DNA of 64,000 bases, from contig UQZM01000001.1 in NCBI GenBank assembly GCA_900545615.1, forward strand, positions 1 to 64,000, written 5' to 3'. The DNA comes from an uncultured Collinsella sp. GTDB lineage: Bacteria > Actinomycetota > Coriobacteriia > Coriobacteriales > Coriobacteriaceae. Each line of letters opens with the position of its first letter. Position 1 is the first letter of the stretch. The notes below the pieces were generated by a model. It made no database searches. It was not told where the DNA came from and worked only from the letters and a program-made list of their open reading frames with translations. Of the stretch, positions 39,661 to 48,530 are shown piece after piece. Made by a program: the position numbers and the translations under genes.

Positions 39661-41988
39661 ATGGCGGATTCTCAGATCCATGTCGCGCTGGCGGGTAACC
39701 CCAACTGCGGCAAGACCACGCTTTTCAACCTGATCACCGGCGCCAACGGCTACGTTGGCAACTGGCCCGGCGTCACGGTTGAGAAAAAGGAGGCCAAGCT
39801 CCTAAGCGACAAGAACGTTACCATCACGGACCTCCCTGGCATCTACTCGCTTTCCCCTTACAGCCCCGAGGAGCAATGCTCGCGCGATTACCTCATGAGC
39901 GGCGAGCCCGATGTTGTCGTCCAAGTCGTCGATGCCACCAACCTCGAGCGCAACCTGTACCTGGCACTTCAGGTCATCGAGACCGGCCTGCCCGTGGTCG
40001 TTGCCCTCAACATGGCCGACCTGGTCGAGAAGAACGGCGACAAGATCGACACCGACAAGCTTTCCAAGAAGCTCGGCTGCCCGGTTATGATGATTTCCGC
40101 TCTTAAGAACAAGGGCATCAAGGAACTCTTCGAGCAGGTTAAGAAGTCCGCTGCTTCCAGGGGTCAGGTGCCGGAGCACAAGTTCGATTCCTCTATCGAG
40201 GACGTTCTGGACCACATCGAAAACAACCTTCCGGCAAGCGTCCCCGCCAACAAGCGCCGCTACTATGCCGTCAAGCTGTTCGAGCGCGATGCGGACGCCT
40301 GCAAGCTCATCAACCTCACCAAGGAGAAGGCCGCTCGCGTCGAAGAGCTGGTCGCTCAGTGCGAGCAGGACTGCGATGATGACGCCGAGTCCATCATCAC
40401 CGGTGAGCGCTACGGCGTGATCGCGCACATCATCGACGAGTGCCTCACCAAGGCCCCGGCCAAGATGAGCACCTCCGAGAAGATCGACCGCGTGGTTACC
40501 AACCGTATCCTGGGCCTGCCGATCTTTGTGGTCATCATGTTCTGCGTGTATTACATCGCCGTTTCTACCTTGGGCGGTACGGTGACCGACTTCACCAACG
40601 ACCAGCTCTTCGGTACCGACGGCTGGTACGTGCTCGGTCAGGGCCGCGATGCCTATGACGCAGCTGTCGAGGCTGCGGGTGACGCTGCCGATTCGGTTGA
40701 CCCGGCGGAGTATGGTCCGTATGTCTCGGGTATCACCACCATGGTCCACGACGCCCTTGTGGCGGGCGGCACCGAGGACGGTGGCCTGGTCGATTCGCTG
40801 GTCTGTGACGGTATCGTCGGCGGCTTGGGTGCCATCTTCGGCTTCGTCCCGCAGATGTTCCTGCTGTTCGTCATGCTGTCCTTCCTGGAGGACTGCGGCT
40901 ATATGGCCCGCGTCGCCTTTATCATGGACCGCGTGTTCCGCCGCTTTGGCCTGTCCGGTAAGTCCTTTATCCCCATGCTCGTGTCCTCGGGCTGCGGCGT
41001 CCCCGGCGTCATGGCTACCAAGACCATCGAGAACGAGAAGGACCGCCGCATGACGGTCATGACCACCACGTTTATTCCCTGTGGCGCTAAGCTGCCGATC
41101 ATCGCCCTGCTCATGGGTTCCATCATCGGCGATTCTTCTACCACTGCCGCATGGATCAGCCCGCTCTTCTACTTCCTGGGTGTCTTTGCCGTCATCGCCT
41201 CGGGCCTCATGCTCAAAAAGACCAAGCTCTTCGCCGGCCGCCCGACGCCGTTCGTTATGGAGCTTCCTGCCTACCACTTCCCGGCGATCCGCTCTTGGGC
41301 GCTGCACGTGTGGGAGCGCTGCTGGGCCTTTATCAAGAAGGCCGGCACGGTCATCTTCGCGTCCACTGTCGTGGTTTGGTTCCTGTCTAACTTTGGTAGC
41401 TACAACGGTTCCTTTGGCTTCCTGCCTGCGATGGACGGCATCCCCGAGGAGTTCATGGACTACTCCGTGCTTGCCATGCTCGGCAACCTGGTCGCTTGGA
41501 TCTTCGCCCCGCTCGGCTTTAGCACCTGGCAGGCAACCGCGCTGACCGTCTCGGGCCTCGTCGCCAAGGAGAACGTCGTCGCCACTGCTGGCTCGCTGCT
41601 GTCCGTTGCCGATGCCGGCGAGACCGATCCGAGCCTGTGGACCGCATTTGCCGGTATGTTCCCGACCATGGGCGCTTGCGTGGCATTCGGTGCCTTCAAC
41701 CTGCTGTGCGCTCCGTGCTTTGCCGCCATGGGTACCATCCGCAACCAAATGGACTCCGGCAAGTGGACCGCGATTGCTATCGGCTACGAGTGCCTCTTCG
41801 CTTGGGTGATCGGCCTGTTCATCAATCAGTTCTACAACCTGTTCGTGCTGGGACAGTTTGGTTTCTGGACGATTGTCGCCGTTGTACTGCTGGTTGCGAT
41901 GCTCTTACAGATCTTCCGTCCCATGCCCAAGCATGCTTGGACCGACGAGGACGAGACCAACACTGCTTCCGCCGCAGTTTCCGCTTAA
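39661..41988 (+). CDS. feoB: Ferrous iron transporter FeoB
   Basis: 775 aa. The N-terminal G domain has G1 GNPNCGKTTLFN, G2 in GNWPGVTVEKKE, G3 DLPGIYSLSPYS and G4 NMAD. A helical spacer domain (residues about 165-275) precedes the membrane part. The two Gate regions carry SGCGVPGVMATKTI and FIPCGAKLPII, with the conserved cysteines linked to iron passage. An insertion of about 60 polar residues (DQLFGTDGWYVLGQGRDAYD and on) lies between the first two membrane segments. It ends in a short cytoplasmic tail. It imports Fe2+ under anaerobic conditions, with the FeoA proteins and the small Cys-rich protein downstream. Confidence 0.97.
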   Translation: MADSQIHVALAGNPNCGKTTLFNLITGANGYVGNWPGVTVEKKEAKLLSDKNVTITDLPGIYSLSPYSPEEQCSRDYLMSGEPDVVVQVVDATNLERNLYLALQVIETGLPVVVALNMADLVEKNGDKIDTDKLSKKLGCPVMMISALKNKGIKELFEQVKKSAASRGQVPEHKFDSSIEDVLDHIENNLPASVPANKRRYYAVKLFERDADACKLINLTKEKAARVEELVAQCEQDCDDDAESIITGERYGVIAHIIDECLTKAPAKMSTSEKIDRVVTNRILGLPIFVVIMFCVYYIAVSTLGGTVTDFTNDQLFGTDGWYVLGQGRDAYDAAVEAAGDAADSVDPAEYGPYVSGITTMVHDALVAGGTEDGGLVDSLVCDGIVGGLGAIFGFVPQMFLLFVMLSFLEDCGYMARVAFIMDRVFRRFGLSGKSFIPMLVSSGCGVPGVMATKTIENEKDRRMTVMTTTFIPCGAKLPIIALLMGSIIGDSSTTAAWISPLFYFLGVFAVIASGLMLKKTKLFAGRPTPFVMELPAYHFPAIRSWALHVWERCWAFIKKAGTVIFASTVVVWFLSNFGSYNGSFGFLPAMDGIPEEFMDYSVLAMLGNLVAWIFAPLGFSTWQATALTVSGLVAKENVVATAGSLLSVADAGETDPSLWTAFAGMFPTMGACVAFGAFNLLCAPCFAAMGTIRNQMDSGKWTAIAIGYECLFAWVIGLFINQFYNLFVLGQFGFWTIVAVVLLVAMLLQIFRPMPKHAWTDEDETNTASAAVSA

Positions 41989-42017
41989 GTCCGAATAAGG
42001 ATTAACCCCTTTCCACG

Positions 42018-42050
42018 AGCCCGGGTGTCCCAGCGACACTCGGGCTTTTT
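42018..42050 (+). terminator. Terminator after feoB
   Basis: AGCCCGGGTGTC pairs with GACACTCGGGCT around CCAGC, with T5 following. Confidence 0.85.
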
Positions 42051-42163
42051 GGTGGGGGAGATGTGGCGTTTCCGCAGATAAAACCAACCAAAATAAACCT
42101 GTCCCGTTTTGGTAGGTGGAGAATAGGGTAAAGTAAGTGATGGTTAACTAGAGGAGGCTTGCT

Positions 42164-42364
42164 ATGGCACCTATCGATATTGTTGTACTGGCTGTTATCG
42201 GTATTGCGTTTGTCGCGGTATGCGTGCGCATCTACCGCAAGGGCACTTGCGCCGACTGCGCTCAGGGCGGCGCTTGCACGGGGCATTGCTCCAACAAAAA
42301 GACGTGCGCCGCGCTGAAAGGCGTCGACAAAGTGGCCGAGAATTTAGGCCGCGGTGTCAAATAA
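42164..42364 (+). CDS. FeoB-associated Cys-rich membrane protein
   Basis: 66 aa. One N-terminal membrane helix (IDIVVLAVIGIAFVAVCVRI) is followed by a cytoplasmic Cys cluster (KGTCADCAQGGACTGHCSNK, then TCAALKG). This is the pattern of the small FeoB-associated proteins that accompany feo operons in Firmicutes and Actinobacteria. Possible role: iron handling at the inner face of FeoB. GAGGAGG precedes the ATG, and GGTAAAGTAAG at about 42127-42138 may be its own promoter, since a terminator separates it from feoB. Confidence 0.85.
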   Translation: MAPIDIVVLAVIGIAFVAVCVRIYRKGTCADCAQGGACTGHCSNKKTCAALKGVDKVAENLGRGVK

Positions 42365-42383
42365 ACAACTGGGTATCTTGAAC

Positions 42384-42414
42384 GCCCCGCGAGCATCCGT
42401 TCGCGGGGCTTTTT
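42384..42414 (+). terminator. Terminator after the Cys-rich gene
   Basis: GCCCCGCGA pairs with TCGCGGGGC, followed by T5. Confidence 0.9.
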
Positions 42415-42511
42415 ACACATTCGAGCGTGAGTGCGGCGAGTAGACATGCATTTTTTGGGGTATCGTTAACTGAATTGTTTATTAGCTGCCCGTCTGTACC
42501 GGAGTAACCCT

Positions 42512-43591
42512 ATGAGCGCACGCGTCACCATGAAGGACATAGCCGCCGAGCTTGGCGTTTCCATTAACACCGTGCATAAGGCCCTTACGGGCAAGGCCGG
42601 CGTGAGCGAGTCTGTGCGTGCCAAGGTTAATGCTAAGGCTGAGGAGATGGGCTATCACCGCAACACGAGTGCTTCGAGCCTGCGTCGTAAGGACATCAAT
42701 CTGCTGTTTTGTCTGCCGTGCGCATCGCGTGAGGGCGCTTATTTCTATCGTTACCTATGGGAAGGCTGCAATCGCTTTGAGCAAGAGGTCATCGACCAGG
42801 GCATTACCGTTGAACGCGTTGAATTTGGCGTGGGCGGCTACGCTGATGCACTCGAGCAAATCGACGAGCGTCTGCAGGTGGGCGAGAAGATTGATGGTTT
42901 GCTCGCCTATGCGCCGGGCGACGATCGTGCGACTGAGCTTTTGGGGCAGATCGCCGAGGCGGGCGTGACGATTGAGCTCGTTGACGGCGACCGCCCTCAC
43001 CTCGATCGTCTGGGCGCTAGTTTGGCCGACTACTCCACAGCGGGAAGCCTGATGGCCGAGCAGGCAGCCAACCTGGTTCACGCTTCTGGGATCGATACCC
43101 GCGTGCTTTTATTGGCGGGCGACCCCTATACCGACTCGCACTATTTGACCGCTCGTGCCTTCCACAATTACCTTCGCGAGCACAATGTTCCCTGGCAGGT
43201 CGAGGATCTGACCGGTGCTCATGCCCAGGTCAAGCAGCTCGAGCACGAGCTCAACCAGCGTCTAAGGTCATCGGAAGCCCCCGAGTTGATCTGCAGCGTG
43301 TTCGCCGTGGGCTCTGAGCTGATTGCCGATGCGCTTGTCTCGGCTAACAAGGCCGGCGAAGTAATGGTGATTGGCAACGACCTGTTCCCAGAAAGTGCGC
43401 TGGCTTTGCGTCGGGGCATCTTTACCAACATCGTCTACAAGGATCCGGTGAGTCTGGCATATCGTGGCGCCAAGACCTTAGGCGATTACCTGCTGTGGGG
43501 GAAGACACCGGCGGAGCCTGTGCAAAAGGGGGCTGTTGAGATGGTGTTTGCCAGCAACGTCGATCGTTACTGCGAGCTCGCCGGAATCTAA
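42512..43591 (+). CDS. LacI-family transcriptional regulator of uronate genes
   Basis: 359 aa. The N-terminal helix-turn-helix is MKDIAAELGVSINTVHKALT followed by the hinge helix region SASSLRRK. The periplasmic-binding-like ligand domain covers residues about 65-350 (VEFGVGGYADALEQI, VMVIGNDLFPESALALRRGI). It stands directly upstream of the galacturonate operon, whose promoter carries two LacI-type palindromes (GGTGAACGTTCACC). The same palindrome occurs near kduD at the right end of the window. The likely inducer is a uronate or a pathway intermediate. It has its own terminator, so it is not part of the uxa transcript. Confidence 0.92.
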   Translation: MSARVTMKDIAAELGVSINTVHKALTGKAGVSESVRAKVNAKAEEMGYHRNTSASSLRRKDINLLFCLPCASREGAYFYRYLWEGCNRFEQEVIDQGITVERVEFGVGGYADALEQIDERLQVGEKIDGLLAYAPGDDRATELLGQIAEAGVTIELVDGDRPHLDRLGASLADYSTAGSLMAEQAANLVHASGIDTRVLLLAGDPYTDSHYLTARAFHNYLREHNVPWQVEDLTGAHAQVKQLEHELNQRLRSSEAPELICSVFAVGSELIADALVSANKAGEVMVIGNDLFPESALALRRGIFTNIVYKDPVSLAYRGAKTLGDYLLWGKTPAEPVQKGAVEMVFASNVDRYCELAGI

Positions 43592-43653
43592 TGCGTTTAG
43601 GGAGTTCCCTACTTGCCGCGTATTTTTTGGCAGGGGATCGAAAAATTGTTTCG

Positions 43654-43694
43654 AAGGCCGCTGATGGCGAATCTGCCGTCAGCGGCCTTTCTTT
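43654..43694 (+). terminator. Terminator after the LacI gene
   Basis: AAGGCCGCTGATGGC pairs with GCCGTCAGCGGCCTT around GAATCT and is followed by TCTTT. Confidence 0.8.
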
Positions 43695-43769
43695 GTGCCG
43701 CTTCAACGCAGGATCCATGGCTCGGCAACCGTTAATCGGTCAAAACCTACCGTTTACCCCATGGTAGTT

Positions 43770-43823
43770 AGGTGAACGTTCACCTTTTGAGTCGTAATGG
43801 ATTAGTATGGTGAACGTTCACCT
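43770..43823 (+). promoter_or_regulatory. uxa promoter with two GGTGAACGTTCACC operators
   Basis: Perfect 14-bp palindromes lie at 43771-43784 and 43809-43822, with centres 38 bases apart. TTCACC of the left operator and TAGTAT (43803-43808) next to the right one could serve as -35 and -10 boxes 18 bases apart. Binding would then block the promoter directly. The central CG and 6-bp arms are typical of LacI-family sites. Confidence 0.8.
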
Positions 43824-43875
43824 AGAGGATGACGAGCGTATTGTGCGCCCGCTCCGCAAACAAAGGGGTTGTTTG

Positions 43876-45303
43876 ATGAAAAACTTCATGGACGATCAGG
43901 ATTTCCTGCTGAGCACCAAGACCGGCGAGGAACTGTTCCACAGCTTTGCCGAGGGCATGCCCATCGTTGACTACCATTGCCACATTTCTCCCAAGGAGAT
44001 CTGGGAGGACAAGCGTTTCGAGAACATCACCGAGGTTTGGCTGGGCGGCGACCACTACAAGTGGCGCCTGATGCGCGCCAACGGCGTCGACGAGCGTTTT
44101 ATCACTGGCGACGCCCCTGCTCGCGAGAAGTTCCAAAAGTGGGCCGAGACCCTGGGTCGCTGCGTTGGCAACCCCGTCTTTGAGTGGAGCCACCTGGAGC
44201 TTAAGCGCTACTTTGGCTACGAGGGCGTCCTCAACGGCAAGACTGCCCAGGAGGTCTGGGACCTTGCCAACGCCAAGCTCGCCGAGGCCAGCTTTACCTG
44301 CCGCAACCTGATCAAGCAGTCCAACGTCCGCATGATCTGCACTACCGACGACCCCGCCGACAGCTTTGAGTGGCACAAGAAGATTGCCGCCGATGACAGT
44401 TTTGACGTTCAGGTCGTTCCCGCCATGCGCCCCGACGCCGCTCTGCGCATCGAGCGCGGCCAGGAGTTCGCCGACTACTGCAAGCACCTTTCCGAGGTTG
44501 CCGGCGTTGAGGTCAGCGACTTTGAGGGCATGAAGTCCGCCATCTCCAAGCGCTACGATGTTGCCCACGAGCTGGGCTGCCGCGCCTCCGACCACGCACT
44601 CGATTACGTTATGTATGTCCCGGCTACCGCCGATGAGATTGAGGCCATCTTTGCCAAGGGCCTGGCTGCCGAGCCGCTCACCGAGGAAGAGGTCCTCAAG
44701 TACAAGACCGCCTTTATGCAGTTTGTCGCGGGCGAGTATGTCCGCCTGGGCTGGGTCATGCAACTGCACTTTGGCTGCAAGCGCGACAACAACCGTGCCA
44801 TGTTCGCCAAGCTCGGTCCCGACACCGGTTACGACTGCATCTCCAACTACACGCCGTCCGACCAGCTCGCCGATTTCCTCAACTCCATCCAGGAGACCTG
44901 CGGCTTGCCCAAGACCATCCTGTATAGCTTGAACCCCATCGACAACACCATGATCGATACCGTGATGGGCTGTTTCCAGGAGGCTCCGACCGCCGGTAAG
45001 ATCCAGAACGGTTCCGCCTGGTGGTTCAACGACAACGAGGTCGGTATGCGCGAGCAGCTCACGGCTCTGGCTAACGAGGGCGTCCTGGGCAACTTTGTCG
45101 GCATGCTCACCGACTCCCGCTCCTTCCTGTCCTACCCGCGCCACGAGTATTTCCGTCGCGTGCTGTGTAGCGTGATCGGCGAGTGGGTTGAGCAGGGCAA
45201 GTATCCGGCCGACATGGAGCTGCTGGGCACCATCGTGCGCGATATCAGCTACAACAATTCCGTTCGCTACTTTGGCTTCGATCTGGACACCGCCGAGGCA
45301 TAG
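43876..45303 (+). CDS. uxaC: Uronate isomerase (glucuronate/galacturonate isomerase)
   Basis: 475 aa. It converts D-galacturonate to D-tagaturonate, or D-glucuronate to D-fructuronate, as the first step of hexuronate breakdown. Metal-site motifs are VDYHCHISPKEI near the start and SYPRHEYFRR near the end; MQLHFGCKRDNN and SAWWFNDNEVGM are also family hallmarks. ATG 43876 follows AAAGGGG; a longer frame beginning at 43807 runs through the right operator and is rejected. First gene of the uxa operon. Confidence 0.96.
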   Translation: MKNFMDDQDFLLSTKTGEELFHSFAEGMPIVDYHCHISPKEIWEDKRFENITEVWLGGDHYKWRLMRANGVDERFITGDAPAREKFQKWAETLGRCVGNPVFEWSHLELKRYFGYEGVLNGKTAQEVWDLANAKLAEASFTCRNLIKQSNVRMICTTDDPADSFEWHKKIAADDSFDVQVVPAMRPDAALRIERGQEFADYCKHLSEVAGVEVSDFEGMKSAISKRYDVAHELGCRASDHALDYVMYVPATADEIEAIFAKGLAAEPLTEEEVLKYKTAFMQFVAGEYVRLGWVMQLHFGCKRDNNRAMFAKLGPDTGYDCISNYTPSDQLADFLNSIQETCGLPKTILYSLNPIDNTMIDTVMGCFQEAPTAGKIQNGSAWWFNDNEVGMREQLTALANEGVLGNFVGMLTDSRSFLSYPRHEYFRRVLCSVIGEWVEQGKYPADMELLGTIVRDISYNNSVRYFGFDLDTAEA

Positions 45304-45353
45304 ATCTGTATGTGCTCCGATTGGTGAAATCGGTTGCAAAGGGGAGGGACCAT

Positions 45354-46859
45354 ATGGTAACAGGGCAACAGAAAAACGAGCAGATCGTGTCTGCTCAGGC
45401 GGATTCGAGATCGATGCAGAGCTCGCAGGATATCAAGCTGAGCTGGCGTGAGAAAATCTGCTATGGCTTTGGCGATTTGGGCAACGGATTCATGTTCGAT
45501 CTTGGTCAAGCATATCTGACCAAGTTCTACACTGACATCTGTCTGATTTCGCCAGGCGTAGTGAGCCTGATTTTCGCCGTCACCAAGATTTTCGATGCGT
45601 TCATGGACCCGATTGCCGGTGCATTCGTCGACGGTAGAAAGAAGATTGGCAAGCACGGTCGGTTTCGTCCGGTCATGATGGTTTCGGCCGTGATCCTTGC
45701 CGTTCTAACCGTGGTGACCTTCACTGCGCCCGATATTCCCATGGCAGGTAAAATTGCCTATGCGCTGATAACTTACATGATCTGGGGCGTCGTATACAGC
45801 TTCACCAACGTGCCGTACGGATCTCTGGCCACGGTAATGACGCGTGACGTCGATGACCGCGCGCACATGGCGTCAACGCGCCAGGCCGGTTCGCTTTGCG
45901 CACAGCTCATCACGGGCGTAGCGTTCATCCCATTGGTCCTGTTCTTTGCGGGTGGCGACACGCTCGACGGCAATCCGCACGGCTATACGATTGCAGCTGT
46001 CGTCATGGGACTGTGCGGCATCGCCGGATTCGCCATCTGCTTTTTAGGAACGCGCGAGCATATCCGTATCGATCGACAGGCCGAGGAGAAGGCTGCGGGA
46101 AAGGCCGGCAAGAAGTCGAGCGCATTCAGCACGTATTTCAAGGTCGTTTTCACCAACAAGAACCTGGGAGCAGTTATCCTGCTTACGCTGTTTACCATTT
46201 CGGCCATGAACACCAACAACACCATGATGGTGTATTTCTGCCAGTACAACCTGGGTAACATCGCGTTGCAGCCCGTTGTCAACGGCATCATGATCGGAAC
46301 GTCGGTTGTCGCCATTCTCGCCATCCCGACGCTCGTCAAGCATTTCGGTAAGAAGCGCACGTGCGTCGCCTGCTTTATCGTCGGCGCTGTGGCAAACGGC
46401 CTCAACTTCATCCTGCCGACCAATACCGTGACGTTCATCATCTTCGTCACCATCGGCTACGTCGCGCTTGCCATCCCCAACGGTATCACCTGGAACCTGG
46501 TTTCCGATGTTATCGATTACGGTGAATGGCACACGGGAATCCGCAAGGAGGGTACGACCTACGCCGCGTTCAACTTTTCTCGTAAGCTTGCGCAATCCCT
46601 TGCCGCGATCATTTCCGGCGGCATCCTTGCCCTTACCGGATATGTGGCAAATAAGCCCCAGACGGCTGCCACGCTGCTTGGCATCAAGGGCGCTCTGACG
46701 ATTTATCCCGCCTGCGCCCTTCTGGTAGCAGCCTTGATTATCTTCGCTCTCTACGACATTACCGAGAAGAAGTTCAATTCCATTTCCAACGACCTGTCGA
46801 ATGGTCGCTGGGAGCGCGGCAAGATCGGCGAGAGCACTATCGAGACGATCGATAAATAG
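45354..46859 (+). CDS. GPH-family (glycoside-pentoside-hexuronide) sodium/proton symporter
   Basis: 501 aa with 12 membrane helices. YGFGDLGNGFMFDLGQAYLT at helix 1 and DPIAGAFVDGRKKIGKHGRF after helix 2 are diagnostic for GPH transporters. The later NGITWNLVSDVIDYGEWHTG stretch is also conserved. About 35 polar residues precede helix 1 and a charged tail ends the protein. ATG 45354 has GGGGAGGG upstream. Position between uxaC and uxaB makes hexuronate import the likely role. Confidence 0.92.
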   Translation: MVTGQQKNEQIVSAQADSRSMQSSQDIKLSWREKICYGFGDLGNGFMFDLGQAYLTKFYTDICLISPGVVSLIFAVTKIFDAFMDPIAGAFVDGRKKIGKHGRFRPVMMVSAVILAVLTVVTFTAPDIPMAGKIAYALITYMIWGVVYSFTNVPYGSLATVMTRDVDDRAHMASTRQAGSLCAQLITGVAFIPLVLFFAGGDTLDGNPHGYTIAAVVMGLCGIAGFAICFLGTREHIRIDRQAEEKAAGKAGKKSSAFSTYFKVVFTNKNLGAVILLTLFTISAMNTNNTMMVYFCQYNLGNIALQPVVNGIMIGTSVVAILAIPTLVKHFGKKRTCVACFIVGAVANGLNFILPTNTVTFIIFVTIGYVALAIPNGITWNLVSDVIDYGEWHTGIRKEGTTYAAFNFSRKLAQSLAAIISGGILALTGYVANKPQTAATLLGIKGALTIYPACALLVAALIIFALYDITEKKFNSISNDLSNGRWERGKIGESTIETIDK

Positions 46860-46888
46860 CTCCGCTGCTTGAAAAATCATGAATGCAA

Positions 46889-46913
46889 CCCGGTGCGGCG
46901 ATGCCGTACCGGG
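46889..46913 (+). other. Intergenic hairpin in the uxa operon
   Basis: CCCGGTGCGGC and GCCGTACCGGG pair around GAT, with no T-tract. It lies between transporter and uxaB and may protect or separate parts of the mRNA. A small GAGG-AAAA-CCTC stem covers the uxaB ribosome site. Confidence 0.45.
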
Positions 46914-46937
46914 ACTTGAGTTGAGAGGAAAACCTCT

Positions 46938-48452
46938 ATGAATAACATCAGCTACGAGACGCTCGAGAAGATCGGCTACGAGGGCTACGTGCTGCCCAAG
47001 GACGCCCCCGAGAAGGTCCTACAGTTTGGCGAGGGCAATTTCCTGCGCGCCTTCGTCGATCGTTTCTTCGATATGGGCAACGAGGCCACCGGTTGGAACG
47101 GCAAGGTCGTCATGGTGCAGCCCATCAGCGGCGCCTTCGATTTCGCCGATGGTATCAATGCCCAGGATGGCCTGTACACCGTACTGGTGCGCGGCAAGGA
47201 GAACGGTGACACGGTTGACGATTCCCGCGTGATCAGCGCCTGCAGCCGTTGCCTCAATCCGTATCGCGAGGCTGACTACCGTGCCATGATGGAGGTCGCC
47301 GTTTCCGACGACCTGGAGATTATCGTCTCCAACACCACCGAGGCCGGTATCGCCTACGATCCGTCCTGCAAGGCCGACGACATGCCCCCCGCGAGCTTCC
47401 CTGCCAAGCTTGCCCAGGTGCTCCATGCCCGCTGGGCTGCCGGCAAGCAGGGCGTCATCGTGCTCGCCTGCGAGCTCATCGACCATAACGGCGAGGAGCT
47501 GCTGCGCATCATGAACCAGTACGTGAGCGACTGGGGCTGGGAGGACGAGTTTTCGCAGTGGATGGCCAACGACTGCACCGTCTGCACCACGCTCGTCGAC
47601 ACCATCGTTCCGGGTCGCATCCGCGATCCCAAGGAGGCCGCTGCCGTGGCCGAGCGCTTGGGCTATGAAGATCCGTTCTTGGCCGTGCGTGAGCCCTTCC
47701 AGATGTGGGGCATCCAGGGTGACGAATCGCTCAAGGAGCGTCTGCCCTTCGTGAAGGCCGGTCTGCCGGGTGTCTTTGTGACCCCCGACGTCACCCCGTA
47801 CAAGAAGCGCAAGGTCCGCATCCTCAACGGCGCCCACACCGCCTTTGTCCCGGGTTCCTGGGTTGCCGGCTTTGATATCGTGCGCGATTGCATGCACGAC
47901 GAGACCGTCCGCGGCTTCATGAACACTATGCTCTACGACGAGGTCATTCCGACGCTTGCCGCCGACCTGGATGTCGAGGACTGCAAGGCCTTTGCCGCCG
48001 CTGTTGAGAACCGCTTCGACAACCCGTTTATCGACCACGCGCTGCTCTCCATCTGCCTCAACTCCACGGCTAAGTGGCGTGCCCGCGACCTGCCTACGCT
48101 CAAGGACTACGCTGCCGAGACCGGCAACCTGCCCAAGTGCCTGGCGACGAGCCTGGCCACGCTCATCTCCTTCTACACGCAGGAGCTCGTGTCCCGCGAG
48201 GGCGACGGCCTGCACCTGCGTCGCTCCGACGGCACCGAGTTCACCGCTCAGGACGACGCCTTTGTGCTCGACTTCTACGCTGCTCACGCCGGCGCCGACG
48301 ACGCCGAGCTGGTGCACGATGTGCTCTCCAACGAGCAAATGTGGGGCGAGGATCTTACGCAGATCGCCGGCCTGGAGGAGTTTGTCGTCAACGCTCTCGC
48401 CGTCGTGCGCTCCGAGGGCGTCAAGCAGGCGTTCGCGAACGCTCAGGCCTAA
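46938..48452 (+). CDS. uxaB: Tagaturonate reductase (altronate oxidoreductase)
   Basis: 504 aa, mannitol-dehydrogenase family. It reduces D-tagaturonate to D-altronate with NADH. The N-terminal VLQFGEGNFLRAFVDRFFD is the UxaB-type nucleotide-binding start (UxuB and MtlD differ here), and the C-terminal domain carries KVRILNGAHTAFVPGSWVAG with the catalytic region. FDNPFIDHALLSICLNSTAKW is also a UxaB pattern. GAGAGG lies before the ATG. Neighbours uxaC and uxaA support galacturonate over glucuronate as substrate. Confidence 0.93.
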   Translation: MNNISYETLEKIGYEGYVLPKDAPEKVLQFGEGNFLRAFVDRFFDMGNEATGWNGKVVMVQPISGAFDFADGINAQDGLYTVLVRGKENGDTVDDSRVISACSRCLNPYREADYRAMMEVAVSDDLEIIVSNTTEAGIAYDPSCKADDMPPASFPAKLAQVLHARWAAGKQGVIVLACELIDHNGEELLRIMNQYVSDWGWEDEFSQWMANDCTVCTTLVDTIVPGRIRDPKEAAAVAERLGYEDPFLAVREPFQMWGIQGDESLKERLPFVKAGLPGVFVTPDVTPYKKRKVRILNGAHTAFVPGSWVAGFDIVRDCMHDETVRGFMNTMLYDEVIPTLAADLDVEDCKAFAAAVENRFDNPFIDHALLSICLNSTAKWRARDLPTLKDYAAETGNLPKCLATSLATLISFYTQELVSREGDGLHLRRSDGTEFTAQDDAFVLDFYAAHAGADDAELVHDVLSNEQMWGEDLTQIAGLEEFVVNALAVVRSEGVKQAFANAQA

Positions 48453-48530
48453 ATCCTTCTGTACGCCCGCCGGGTAACTGGCGGGCGTCACTCGACTTCT
48501 GCTCAACCTGTAGGGTTAGGACTCTTTGTA

